Shown: piece by piece, positions 18,102-27,107 of the stretch
Numbering within the stretch: the stretch's first letter is position 1
How the letters are laid out: the number at the start of each line of letters is the position of its first letter
Assembly (NCBI RefSeq): GCF_024363565.1
Contig: NZ_JAJEKE010000002.1
Span: 248,001 to 312,000, forward strand
Length of the DNA stretch: 64,000 nt
DNA from: Lutispora saccharofermentans
GTDB taxonomy: Bacteria > Bacillota > Clostridia > Lutisporales > Lutisporaceae
Reading direction: 5' to 3'
Notes under the pieces: model-generated
Databases searched by the model: none
What the model was told of the DNA's origin: nothing
What the model saw: the letters and a program-made list of their open reading frames with translations, nothing else
Translations under genes and position numbers: made by a program

Positions 18102-19508
18102 ATGAATATTAAAGAACCTATAAAAGATGAAAATTATATTAACAAACTAGAAATGATAATAGAAACATCCTTTGATGGAATTTATGTAACTGACAAAGAC
18201 GCTAATACAATATTGGTCAATAAAAGCTATGAAAGAATTACAGGATTAAGGCGGGATGAGCTTATTGGGCGCAATATGGCGGAGTTTGAGAAAGACGGTA
18301 TTATGTCGGAGGTTACATCCCTTTGGGTTTTAAAGAACAAGAAATCCAAAACGGTATATCAGTATTTTAATACAGGAAAAAGCGCATTGGTCACCAGCAC
18401 ACCATTTTTTGATGATGATGGTGAAATAAAAATGGTGGTATCCAATGTCAGAGATATTACCGAGCTTAAAGAATTGCAGGAAAAGATTAAAGAAAGTAAA
18501 AATGAAAATATTAAGTACAGAGGCATAATTGAAGAACTAAAGCTGCAGATTGCGAGCAATAAATATATAATAGCAGAAGATGAAAACATGCTGAATTTGC
18601 TTTTGCTGGCAAAACGTGTCGCTAAGGTAGATACGACAGTCCTGATAAGTGGTGAGACCGGTACGGGCAAAGAAGTGTTGGCAAAATATATCTACAATAA
18701 CAGTCTAAGAAAAGATATGCCATTTATTAAGATTAATTGCGGAGCTATTCCTGAAAACCTGATTGAATCTGAATTTTTCGGTTATGCGGAGGGCTCATTT
18801 ACGGGAGCGGCCAAAGGCGGCAAGATGGGGATTTTTGAAGCAGCCAACAACGGGACTTTGCTTCTCGATGAAATCGGTGAATTGCCTTTAAACATGCAGG
18901 TAAAGCTTTTAAGAGTGCTTCAGGACGGCCAATTTGAAAGGATAGGCAGCAATGATACCATAAAGGTTGATGTCAGAATAATCGCATCAACAAATAAGAA
19001 CCTGAAGGAAATGGTTGAAAAAGGGCTGTTCCGTGAAGATTTATTCTATCGGCTGAATGTGGTACCCCTTAATGTGGCACCTTTAAGAGAAAGAAAAAGC
19101 AGCATAATTCCATTGGCGGAACATTTTTTTAGAGCTTATAATGAAAAATACAACATGGAAAAAACGATTTCGAAAGAAACTTTGAAATATTTTTATGAAT
19201 ACAATTGGCCGGGCAACGTCAGGGAGCTTTCCAATTTAATTGAGATGCTGGTTGTGACAACGGTGGATGATACTATTACAAAGATGAATCTTCCGGCTTA
19301 TTTGACAAGTAATATAAATGAAGATAAAGCCTATGTAGAAAATAATAATATTCCGAAGCTGTCCGATGCCCTGGAAAAGATAGAAAGAGACTTGATTTTC
19401 AAGGCATATGAAAAACACGGAAATGTCAGAGATGCTGCTAGGGAATTGGGGATAGATGCATCCACATTTGTGAGAAAAAGAAAAAAGTATAGTGGCATTA
19501 AAAATTAG
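18102..19508 (+). CDS. Sigma-54-dependent transcriptional activator (PAS, AAA+, HTH)
   Basis: 468 residues. An N-terminal PAS sensor (about 15-125, ETSFDGIYVTDKDANTILVN) is followed by the AAA+ ATPase: Walker A GETGTGKEVLAK (about 184), the sigma-54 contact loop as GSFTGA (about 232; usual form GAFTGA) and LLLDEIGELPL. The C-terminal Fis-like helix-turn-helix is HGNVRDAARELGIDASTFVR. It should open sigma-54 promoters in response to a small ligand bound by PAS. Three matching palindromes and a -24/-12 promoter lie just downstream, so the gene cluster after it is the likely target. Confidence 0.95.
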   Translation: MNIKEPIKDENYINKLEMIIETSFDGIYVTDKDANTILVNKSYERITGLRRDELIGRNMAEFEKDGIMSEVTSLWVLKNKKSKTVYQYFNTGKSALVTSTPFFDDDGEIKMVVSNVRDITELKELQEKIKESKNENIKYRGIIEELKLQIASNKYIIAEDENMLNLLLLAKRVAKVDTTVLISGETGTGKEVLAKYIYNNSLRKDMPFIKINCGAIPENLIESEFFGYAEGSFTGAAKGGKMGIFEAANNGTLLLDEIGELPLNMQVKLLRVLQDGQFERIGSNDTIKVDVRIIASTNKNLKEMVEKGLFREDLFYRLNVVPLNVAPLRERKSSIIPLAEHFFRAYNEKYNMEKTISKETLKYFYEYNWPGNVRELSNLIEMLVVTTVDDTITKMNLPAYLTSNINEDKAYVENNNIPKLSDALEKIERDLIFKAYEKHGNVRDAARELGIDASTFVRKRKKYSGIKN

Positions 19509-19633
19509 TTGCATAAATGCAGCAAAATGTTGCAAAATTACAACAAACATATTGGACTAGTGCCATCCTTTATAAATCGGTTATAATTTGACAATTGATT
19601 TTACAGCAAATAAAAAAGTTGCATAAGTGCAAC
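19508..19633 (+). promoter_or_regulatory. three upstream activator palindromes
   Basis: Three 16-base inverted repeats of one consensus, GTTGCA-N4-TGCAAC: GTTGCATAAATGCAGC (19508-19523), GTTGCAAAATTACAAC (19529-19544) and the perfect GTTGCATAAGTGCAAC (19618-19633). They lie 85 to 210 bases before the -24 element, the normal distance for enhancer sites of sigma-54 activators, and directly after the activator gene. They are the likely binding sites of that protein. Confidence 0.82.
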
Positions 19634-19717
19634 ATTTTCAAAATATCAGTATTTTGATGATATATGAGTAAAGGTTAAATTTCAACACCTTTAGTCATAT
19701 ATCATTTTTTTTATATT

Positions 19718-19734
19718 TTGGCATGAGCCTTGCT
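19718..19734 (+). promoter_or_regulatory. sigma-54 (-24/-12) promoter
   Basis: TTGGCATGAGCCTTGCT: GG at 19720-19721 and GC at 19732-19733 with the required ten bases between, close to the consensus TGGCAC-N5-TTGC. It points toward the nhaC/alr remnant, aminotransferase and PFOR genes. Confidence 0.85.
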
Positions 19735-19988
19735 TCACCATTAATATAAAAGAGTATGAAAAATGGTTTTAATAATTGGGGAGGAATATTACATAAGAAA
19801 GTATTAAAAAATGAATGCTGAAAACATTTTTATCGTTATAAGTTTCTTCCTGTTGTAGCTTTGTTTTTCCGGTGATTGCGTTGCCATAGCAGGAGAGAAA
19901 TTTATATAATAATATGCAACCCAACAAAGTAGATGGGTTGGGGCATTTAGCAAGTGCCTAATTTTATATTGAATGAGGAGGAAATTTA
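19735..19988. other. long leader after the sigma-54 promoter
   Basis: About 240 bases without a normal gene. There is GGGGAGG near 19781 and a 15-codon reading frame starting MNAENIFIVISF (19811) that ends at a stop, possibly the remnant of a membrane-protein start. CAACCCA (19918-19924) can pair with TGGGTTG (19935-19941). The real ribosome site, GAGGAGG, is just before 19989. Confidence 0.4.
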
Positions 19989-20234
19989 ATGAACGAGAAC
20001 ACAAAAAAAATGGAATTTTATGGTGGCGAAATAGTTTCACTACTACCTTTTCTGATTTTCTTTATTACAGTAATTTATATTTCCATACTAAAATCAGCAT
20101 CAGAAAAAGGAATGTGGATAGGTGCTATTATGGGAATAATGATTACATTTTTCTTTGTAAAAGATAAGCTGTATTATGGAAAAGTAATAATGGAAGGTAT
20201 GGCGGATGAAATGACAATTGTACCAAAAATGTAA
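19989..20234 (+). pseudogene. NhaC-type Na+/H+ antiporter, 5' remnant
   Basis: 81 codons. MEFYGGEIVSLLPFLIFFIT, then a second hydrophobic segment and LYYGKVIMEGMADEMTIVP, match the first 75 or so residues of NhaC-family antiporters (normally about 430-460). The frame then runs into unrelated sequence and stops after two codons. The junction (about 20221-20230) coincides with the first recognisable alanine-racemase codon, so one deletion removed the rest of the transporter and the start of the next gene. A good ribosome site remains, so a short peptide could still be made. Confidence 0.75.
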
Positions 20235-20988
20235 TGATGAAAGTGTAGATATTATAAAAGACATAACGAAATTATCAAACATTAATGTTGAAGGGATCTT
20301 TACTCACTTTGCAACTTCGGATATGAAAAATAAGGAGTATGTATATAAACAATTTAAGAGATATAAACAATTTATTGAGAAACTGGAAAAAAAAGGTGTT
20401 ATGATTCCCATAAAACACATATCTAATACCGGAATAATTTTAGATTCCCCGGAGTTGCATCAGGATATGGTTAGATTTGGAAGTATGGTATATGGAACAT
20501 ATAGTTCCTATGATATAAAAACGGAGAGAGTTAGACTTAAAGATGCATTATCAATAAGAGCCGAAGTTGCACAGGTAAAAGAGGTAGAGCCTGGTGAGGG
20601 AATTGGCTATGATTTGACTTATATTACTAAAAAAAGGACCAAGATAGCAACATTACCAATCGGATATGCAGACCTTGCAATTAGAAAATTAAAAAATAAA
20701 GGTTATGTATTGATTAAAGGAATAAAAGCCCCTATTGTAGGAAGTGTGTGCATGGACCAATTAATGGTGGATGTGACTGGAATTGATGTTAAAATGGGGG
20801 ATGTAGCTACATTAATCGGAGAAGATGCTGGTAATATCATAAGTATTAAAGAGGTAGCTGATTTACTAGGTATTGATGATTATGAATTGATTATTTCTAT
20901 AGATAAAAGGCTTCCCAAAAAATATATTAAAAATGGAAAGGTGATTAAGATTATAGATATCAATGTAGAACTTAGTAATTTAATATGA
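20227..20988 (+). pseudogene. alanine racemase (or related amino-acid racemase), 3' remnant
   Basis: About 253 codons from KCNDESVDIIKDI to the stop. Matches the second half of alanine racemase: IEGIFTHFATSD-like VEGIFTHFATSD, DMVRFGSMVYG, GIGYDLTYI with the catalytic Tyr, TLPIGYAD and GSVCMDQLMVDVT. The first 120-130 residues with the PLP-binding Lys are missing, so no racemase activity is expected. An ATG at 20218 could start translation, but it lies at the deletion junction. The substrate may have been alanine or another amino acid. Confidence 0.8.
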
Positions 20989-21050
20989 TTACGAAAAGTA
21001 AAGCTATAATAAAAAAATATATTGATAAATTAAAAGAGGAGGTATAAATA

Positions 21051-22208
21051 ATGAATTATTTATCACAAATTGCAATGCGGTATCCTGCTTCGGGTATTAG
21101 GAAAATGTTTGATTTAGCTGAACAGTATGATGATGTAATCAAGCTAACGGTTGGCGAACCAAACTTCGATACCCCGGCGAATATTAAAGAGGCAGCCAAA
21201 AAGGCTATTGATGAAGGGTTTACACATTATGCCCCAAATGCCGGTTTAAAGGAGTTAAGAGAAGCTATCGCCAATAGATATAGTAAGTATTCAAAGGATT
21301 ATACTTATGAGAATGTGATGGTAACAGTAGGTGGGATGGAAGCAATTTCATTATGCTTGCTTGCAACTGTGAATCCGGGAGATGAGGTTATTGTTCCTGA
21401 TCCGTGTTTTCCGAATTATTTCGGCCAAATTATGATTTTTGGAGCCAAACCTGTAAGCGTTCCTGTATATGAAGAAAATGACTTTAACATAAAGGCTGAA
21501 GACATAGAAAAGGCAATAACTCCAAAAACAAAAGCTATTCTGTTAAATTCGCCCAGCAATCCTTTAGGTTCTGTAATAAGTAAGGAAGAAATAGTTAAAA
21601 TTGCAAAAATAGCTGAAAAATACGATTTATTAGTCTATTCTGACGAAGTATATGACCAGATAATCTTCGACAACATAAAATATTTCAGTATGGCTCAGAT
21701 ACCTGAAGTAAGAGATAGAGTCCTGATAATTAACAGCTTTTCAAAATCTCATGCCATGACAGGCTGGAGAGTTGGGTATGTTGTGGGCAGCAAAAATATT
21801 ATATCTAATATGCCGAAACTGCAGGAAGGAATTGTATCATGTATACCTACATTTACTCAGAAAGCAGCTATAGAGGCACTGTCCGGTCCGCAGGATTCAG
21901 TCAGACAAATGGTGAAAGATTATGCAAGGCGACGTGATATTGTAATAGACGGATTGAATAATATACCGGGAATAAGCTGTAAGAAATCGCCGGGAAGTTT
22001 TTACGCATTCCCAAATATAAAATCCTTTGGTAAAAGTTCTCAGGAATTTGCCGAAGAGCTTGTAAGAGAGGCTGGAGTGGTTGCAGTACCTGGTTCTGCA
22101 TTTGGAAGCATGGGTGAAGGCTATTTGCGTATTGTTTTTGCCAACTCGGATGAAAATTTAAAAGAAGCAGTCAGAAGAATAGGAGAACATGTAAGGAAGA
22201 AATATTAA
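21051..22208 (+). CDS. PLP-dependent class I/II aminotransferase
   Basis: 385 residues, fold type I. Motifs: TVGEPNFDTP, YAPNAGLKELREAI, NSPSNPLGSVIS, SDEVYDQIIF, the PLP Lys in NSFSKSHAMTGWRVGYV and RIVFANSDENL with the carboxylate-binding Arg. Such enzymes swap amino groups between aspartate, alanine or aromatic amino acids and 2-oxoglutarate. Followed by PFOR 65 bases later, so pyruvate from alanine is a reasonable product. Probably part of the sigma-54 transcript. AGAGGAGG precedes the ATG. Confidence 0.9.
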   Translation: MNYLSQIAMRYPASGIRKMFDLAEQYDDVIKLTVGEPNFDTPANIKEAAKKAIDEGFTHYAPNAGLKELREAIANRYSKYSKDYTYENVMVTVGGMEAISLCLLATVNPGDEVIVPDPCFPNYFGQIMIFGAKPVSVPVYEENDFNIKAEDIEKAITPKTKAILLNSPSNPLGSVISKEEIVKIAKIAEKYDLLVYSDEVYDQIIFDNIKYFSMAQIPEVRDRVLIINSFSKSHAMTGWRVGYVVGSKNIISNMPKLQEGIVSCIPTFTQKAAIEALSGPQDSVRQMVKDYARRRDIVIDGLNNIPGISCKKSPGSFYAFPNIKSFGKSSQEFAEELVREAGVVAVPGSAFGSMGEGYLRIVFANSDENLKEAVRRIGEHVRKKY

Positions 22209-22273
22209 TATTTTAAACCTTAAGCGATAATTATGTAAACGTAGTAGGTTTATAACTTGAATGAAAGGAATGA

Positions 22274-25200
22274 ATGTGCGAAATGACAAAACGCAGGACT
22301 CAAACAATGGATGGAAATACAGCCGCGGCGTATGCATCTTATGCATTTACAGATGTTGCCGCAATATATCCCATAACACCGTCATCACCGATGGCCGGCT
22401 TGGTAGATGATTGGTCATCCAAAGGGAAAAAGAATATCTTTGGGGAGACTGTCTTCGTTAAGGAAATGCAGTCCGAAGGCGGTGCTGCAGGTACCTTGCA
22501 TGGAGCATTGCAGTCAGGAGCCCTTACTACCACATATACAGCTTCACAAGGGTTATTGTTGATGATACCAAACATGTATAAAATAGCAGGGGAATTATTA
22601 CCGGCGGTATTTCATGTAAGCGCGAGATCCCTGGCATCTAACTCTCTCAGCATTTTTGGAGACCATCAGGATGTCATGTCAACCAGACAAACAGGATTCA
22701 CTTTGTTAGCATCAAGCAGCGTTCAACAGGCAATGGATTTAGGGGCAGTGGCACATTTAAGTGCAATAAAGTCAAGGCTTCCTGTTCTTCACTTCTTTGA
22801 CGGCTTCAGGACATCCCATGAAGTACAAAAGATAGAAATGCTGGAATACGATGAATTAGAAAAGCTTGTAGATTTTGAAGCATTGAAAGCGTTCAGAAAC
22901 AACGCTCTCAGCCCAAACCATCCTGTACTGCGGGGAACAACACAAAATCCTGACGTGTTCTTCCAATTGAGAGAATCTGTAAATAAATTCCATGATGCAG
23001 TTCCGGAAGTTGTACAGTCCTACATGGATGAAATCAACAAGCTTACGGGCAGGAACTACAGACTGTTTAACTATTATGGAGCTGAAGATGCTGAAAACAT
23101 AATTATAGCAATGGGTTCCGGCTGTGAAACAATAAGCGAGGTAGTTGATTACCTGAACAGCAGAGGCGAAAAGGCAGGGCTTCTGGAAGTTCATCTTTAC
23201 AGGCCTTTTGCGGCTGATTTTATGTTAAATGAAATTCCGAAAACAGTTAAAAAAATTGCCGTACTTGACAGAACAAAAGAACCCGGCGCAAATGGAGAAC
23301 CGCTTTATCTGGATGTTAAAAACGCATTCTATAATGTTGAAAATGCCCCGTTGATTGTAGGCGGAAGATATGGATTAGGTTCTAAGGACTTCAAGCCTGA
23401 TGATGCGTTATCAGTATTCAATAACTTAAAATCAGATAGTCCCAAAAATGATTTTACTGTAAGCATAGTAGATGATGTTACAAATAAATCATTGCCTCTT
23501 GCTGAAGAAAGCATTGATACAACGCCAGAAGGAACAATTGCATGCAAGTTCTGGGGCTATGGCTCTGACGGAACTGTGAGTGCTAATAAATCTGCAATTA
23601 AAATAATAGGCGATAATACGGATTTTTATGCACAGGCATATTTTGAATATGATGCAAAGAAATCCGGAGGCCTTACAATATCACATCTTAGATTTGGAAA
23701 GTCTCCGATTAAGGAACCATATGCAATCAACAGGGCAGATTTTATTGCATGCCACAATCAGGCGTATGTTAACAAGTACGATTTGCTGTCAGGAATAAAA
23801 AAAGGCGGAAAGTTCCTGCTGAACTGTATCTGGAGCGAGAAAGAACTGGAAGAGCAGCTTCCTGCATCTATGAAAAGAAGCATAGCCGATAATGATGTGG
23901 AATTTTATATAATAGATGCTGTCGATATTGCCAAAGAAGTCGGACTCGGCGGAAAAATCAACATGATAATGCAGGCTGCATTTTTCAAGCTTGCTCAAAT
24001 CATACCTGTTGAGGATGTTTCAAAATATCTGAAAAAAGAAGTAGAAAAATCATATGGCAATAAAGGCCAGAATATAGTAGATATGAACTATCTTGCTATC
24101 GACAAAGGATTCGACAGCATGAAAAAAGTGAATGTTCCTGAATCATGGAAGGCTGCGGTTGATAATAATGCTGAGAAAGATTCTGAAATACCCGAATTTG
24201 TGGAGAAAGTCATATTTGCAATGAATCGGCAAGAGGGAGACAAGCTTCCTGTCAGTGCATTCTTGAATCGTGAGGACGGGTCATTCCCTCTGGGTGTGAC
24301 AGCATGGGAAAAACGCGAAATAGCAATAGAGGTTCCCCAATGGGATGCAAGTAAATGCATACAGTGCAACCAGTGCTCTTTTGTATGTCCCCATGCTGTT
24401 ATAAGACCGACACTTTTGACAGAAGAAGAAATGAAAGGCGCTCCGGAAGTATTCAAGGCCGTTGCTGCAACCGGACTTAAAGAAATGAAATATCATCTGG
24501 CAATATCTGCTCAGGATTGTACGGGATGCGGCAGCTGTGTAAATACATGTCCGGCAAAAGAAAAAGCAATAGAAATGAAGCCATTAGCTTCAAAAAGAGA
24601 GCAATATATCAGGAATTGGAATTTTGCAAAGGATATAATTCCGAAGGATGTACCGAAAAATCTTGAAAAGACTGTTAAGGGAAGCCAATTTAAAAAACCG
24701 TTGTTAGAATTCTCCGGTGCTTGTGCAGGTTGCGGTGAAACTCCGTATGCAAAATTAGTTACCCAGATGTTCGGTGACAGGATGATGATTTCCAATGCAG
24801 CAGGATGTTCGACGGTTTGGGGAGGTTCACCTCAGGTCTCATATACTACAAATCATAAGGGTCATGGCCCTTCATGGGGATTCTCTCTGTTTGAGGATAA
24901 TGCTGAGTATGGTTTTGGAATGTACCTGGGTGTGCAAAAAATCAGGAATGCTGCAAAGTCAAAGGTTGTTGAAGCAATTGAAAAGGCCGCCGGCGAAAGA
25001 GCAAAAGAAGCATTGCAGGAATGGCTTGACGGATTCGACAATTCGGACGGAACCAGAGAGCGTGCAGATAAACTGATCGCGGCACTTGAAGAGGAAAAAG
25101 GGAACAATAAGCTTTTAAATGAGATTTATGACAACAAGGATTATCTTGTTAAAAGGTCTCATTGGATATTCGGCGGTGACGGATGGGCTTATGACATCGG

Positions 25201-25822
25201 TTACGGCGGATTGGACCATGTATTGGCATCGGGAGAGAATGTGAATGTATTAGTTTTTGATACAGAAGTTTACTCCAATACAGGGGGGCAATCATCCAAG
25301 TCGACACCGACAGCTGCAATTGCAGAATTTGCCGCAAGCGGAAAGAGAACAAGGAAAAAAGACTTAGGAATGATGGCAATGAGCTATGGCTATGTATACG
25401 TGGCACAAATAGCCATGGGCGCGGATAGGAACCAAACGCTCAAGGCAATAATTGAAGCAGAAAATTATCCGGGTCCGTCACTGATTATTGCTTATTCACC
25501 TTGTATAAATCATGGAATAAAAGTCGGTATGGGAAAATCCCAGATGCAGGAAAAAGAAGCTGTCGAGTCAGGATACTGGACATTGTACCGCTACAATCCA
25601 CAGCTTGAAGATCAGGGCAAGAACCCGTTTGTTCTGGATTCCAAGGAACCGGCTAAGAGCTTTAAGGAATTTTTAATGAGTGAAGTAAGATATGCATCAC
25701 TTTACAAGCTGTTCCCTGAACAGGCTGATGAGTTGTTCGCAAAGGCAGAGGCCGATGCCAAGTACAGATATCAGAAATATGTGGATATGGCCAGATTGGA
25801 ACCTGCAACAGAATCAATTTAA
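22274..25822 (+). CDS. nifJ: Pyruvate:ferredoxin (flavodoxin) oxidoreductase
   Basis: 1182 residues, the full single-chain enzyme. Oxidises pyruvate to acetyl-CoA and CO2 and reduces ferredoxin. TPSSPMA with YPITPSSP near the start binds pyruvate and CoA; two 4Fe-4S clusters are CIQCNQCSFVCP (about 695) and CTGCGSCVNTCP (about 749); the third is tied to ACAGCGETPY (about 815); the thiamine site is GDGWAYDIGYGG (about 967) and SNTGGQSSKSTPT. ATG at 22274 has AAAGGA close upstream; ATG at 22283 is an alternative. Last gene before repeat A2, probably the end of the sigma-54 unit. Confidence 0.96.
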   Translation: MCEMTKRRTQTMDGNTAAAYASYAFTDVAAIYPITPSSPMAGLVDDWSSKGKKNIFGETVFVKEMQSEGGAAGTLHGALQSGALTTTYTASQGLLLMIPNMYKIAGELLPAVFHVSARSLASNSLSIFGDHQDVMSTRQTGFTLLASSSVQQAMDLGAVAHLSAIKSRLPVLHFFDGFRTSHEVQKIEMLEYDELEKLVDFEALKAFRNNALSPNHPVLRGTTQNPDVFFQLRESVNKFHDAVPEVVQSYMDEINKLTGRNYRLFNYYGAEDAENIIIAMGSGCETISEVVDYLNSRGEKAGLLEVHLYRPFAADFMLNEIPKTVKKIAVLDRTKEPGANGEPLYLDVKNAFYNVENAPLIVGGRYGLGSKDFKPDDALSVFNNLKSDSPKNDFTVSIVDDVTNKSLPLAEESIDTTPEGTIACKFWGYGSDGTVSANKSAIKIIGDNTDFYAQAYFEYDAKKSGGLTISHLRFGKSPIKEPYAINRADFIACHNQAYVNKYDLLSGIKKGGKFLLNCIWSEKELEEQLPASMKRSIADNDVEFYIIDAVDIAKEVGLGGKINMIMQAAFFKLAQIIPVEDVSKYLKKEVEKSYGNKGQNIVDMNYLAIDKGFDSMKKVNVPESWKAAVDNNAEKDSEIPEFVEKVIFAMNRQEGDKLPVSAFLNREDGSFPLGVTAWEKREIAIEVPQWDASKCIQCNQCSFVCPHAVIRPTLLTEEEMKGAPEVFKAVAATGLKEMKYHLAISAQDCTGCGSCVNTCPAKEKAIEMKPLASKREQYIRNWNFAKDIIPKDVPKNLEKTVKGSQFKKPLLEFSGACAGCGETPYAKLVTQMFGDRMMISNAAGCSTVWGGSPQVSYTTNHKGHGPSWGFSLFEDNAEYGFGMYLGVQKIRNAAKSKVVEAIEKAAGERAKEALQEWLDGFDNSDGTRERADKLIAALEEEKGNNKLLNEIYDNKDYLVKRSHWIFGGDGWAYDIGYGGLDHVLASGENVNVLVFDTEVYSNTGGQSSKSTPTAAIAEFAASGKRTRKKDLGMMAMSYGYVYVAQIAMGADRNQTLKAIIEAENYPGPSLIIAYSPCINHGIKVGMGKSQMQEKEAVESGYWTLYRYNPQLEDQGKNPFVLDSKEPAKSFKEFLMSEVRYASLYKLFPEQADELFAKAEADAKYRYQKYVDMARLEPATESI

Positions 25823-25825
25823 CAT

Positions 25826-26141
25826 GTTGTCCTAATTGAATATAAGAGTGCATTGTGAAGGGGCTTAGAGTTTGTTAGCGAAGTATAGGACAAGTTGCGT
25901 CAACTGTTTGAGCCTATATGCTGTCAAATTCAGAAAATCTTATAACTCAACTTGAATCTTAACAGTAATGATAAACGCTGCATGCGAGTTTTGACGCAAC
26001 CCTATGCAAGCTTACAAAGTCTTAGTCCTGGAGCTCTGCAATCGTTATCAGTTAGAACAACTAAGGTGAATTGCTCCGCAGGAGCAAGAGAAGATGCCCT
26101 GGGGCAAGGACTGCTAAAAATGAGTTACTGCAGTGCAATCA
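25826..26141. mobile_element. palindromic repeat A, copy 2 with an insertion in its loop
   Basis: Ends GTTGTCCTAATTG... (from 25826) and ...TATCAGTTAGAACAAC (to 26061) are inverted. The central stem TTGCGTCAA / TTGACGCAA is present, but its loop is split by about 69 bases (25915-25983) that copy 3 lacks. The 3' extension with TGCCCTGGGGCA (near 26095) and TTACTGCAGTGCAATCA is shared with copies 1 and 3. This fills the gap between PFOR and the DapA-like gene. Confidence 0.75.
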
Positions 26142-26189
26142 AAATTAAACAACGAAACTTGACATATTCTTATTGAAAGGAGACAAGTT

Positions 26190-27086
26190 ATGAATAAAGC
26201 ATTATTTTTTACACCTGCCGTAACAGCTTTTGATTCGTGCGGTAATATAGATGTACAAGCTAATAAAAATATCTATGACCATCTGATAAATGGCGGAATT
26301 GACGGAATCGTACTTATGGGCAGTACAGGAGAATTCTTTGCAATGACAGAAAAACAAAAGCTTGAGCTTATTGATCTAGCTGTCAATCATATAGAACACA
26401 GGGTTAAGTTATATGTCGGAACGGGCTGCATGACTGTTGCAGATACGGTGAAGTTATCAGAATACGCTTTAAATGCCGGAGCTGACGGAGTGATGATCAT
26501 TAGCCCGTACTACTTTGCTTTGACAGATGAAAGCATTGAATATTTCTATGATCAGGTTGCCTCACAAATTAAAGGAGATATCTTTATATACAATTATCCG
26601 GATAGAACCGGACATGATGTAAGCCCTGAAATCACGTACAGACTGCTAAAGAAACATAAGAATATAACTGGCTATAAGGATACTGTCACAGATATGACTC
26701 ATACATTGAAGCTTATATCGACGGTAATGGAAGAGTTTCCGAATTTCAAGGTGTTTTCGGGGTTTGAAGAATATTTTGCACTTAATGTTATAAGCGGTGG
26801 AGCCGGTTGTATAGGCGGATTAGCCAACCTGTACCCGGATATGTTCTCTCAATGGGCAAATGCGATCAATACATTTGATGCCGAAAAAATATCGGAAATT
26901 CAAAAGAAGGTAAATAAATATTCTGAGTTATATGCGATAGGTAAGCCCTTTATAAGCATAATGAAAAAGGCAATGGAGCTTCATGGCATTGAGATGGACG
27001 GCTATTGTATTGCTCCGATTTTGCAAGCAAACGGAGTGCAAACTGAACAAATTAGAAACTTAATGACTCAAATAGAAAACATGTAA
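26190..27086 (+). CDS. DapA/N-acetylneuraminate-lyase family aldolase
   Basis: 298 residues, a TIM-barrel class I aldolase. Seen: LMGSTGEFFAMTEKQKLEL, the catalytic Tyr of IYNYPDRTG and the Schiff-base Lys of ITGYKDTVTD. True DapA makes dihydrodipicolinate, but this context (22 bases before 4-hydroxybutyryl-CoA dehydratase) suggests a catabolic lyase acting on a 2-oxo acid. The substrate is not identifiable. GAAAGGAGAC precedes the ATG. Confidence 0.85.
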   Translation: MNKALFFTPAVTAFDSCGNIDVQANKNIYDHLINGGIDGIVLMGSTGEFFAMTEKQKLELIDLAVNHIEHRVKLYVGTGCMTVADTVKLSEYALNAGADGVMIISPYYFALTDESIEYFYDQVASQIKGDIFIYNYPDRTGHDVSPEITYRLLKKHKNITGYKDTVTDMTHTLKLISTVMEEFPNFKVFSGFEEYFALNVISGGAGCIGGLANLYPDMFSQWANAINTFDAEKISEIQKKVNKYSELYAIGKPFISIMKKAMELHGIEMDGYCIAPILQANGVQTEQIRNLMTQIENM

Positions 27087-27107
27087 TATATATTTTGGAG
27101 GTGCAAT

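Noticed and set aside
19811-19858. 15-codon frame after the sigma-54 promoter as a leader peptide gene
   Set aside because: No good ribosome site at the right distance and no codon pattern suggesting attenuation; it could be a decayed start of a membrane protein.
20218-20988. A working short alanine racemase
   Set aside because: The N-terminal third with the PLP-binding Lys is missing, so catalysis is not expected.
25952-26176. Open frame of about 74 codons inside repeat A2
   Set aside because: It runs through palindromic repeat sequence, has no ribosome site and is not kept in the other A copies.
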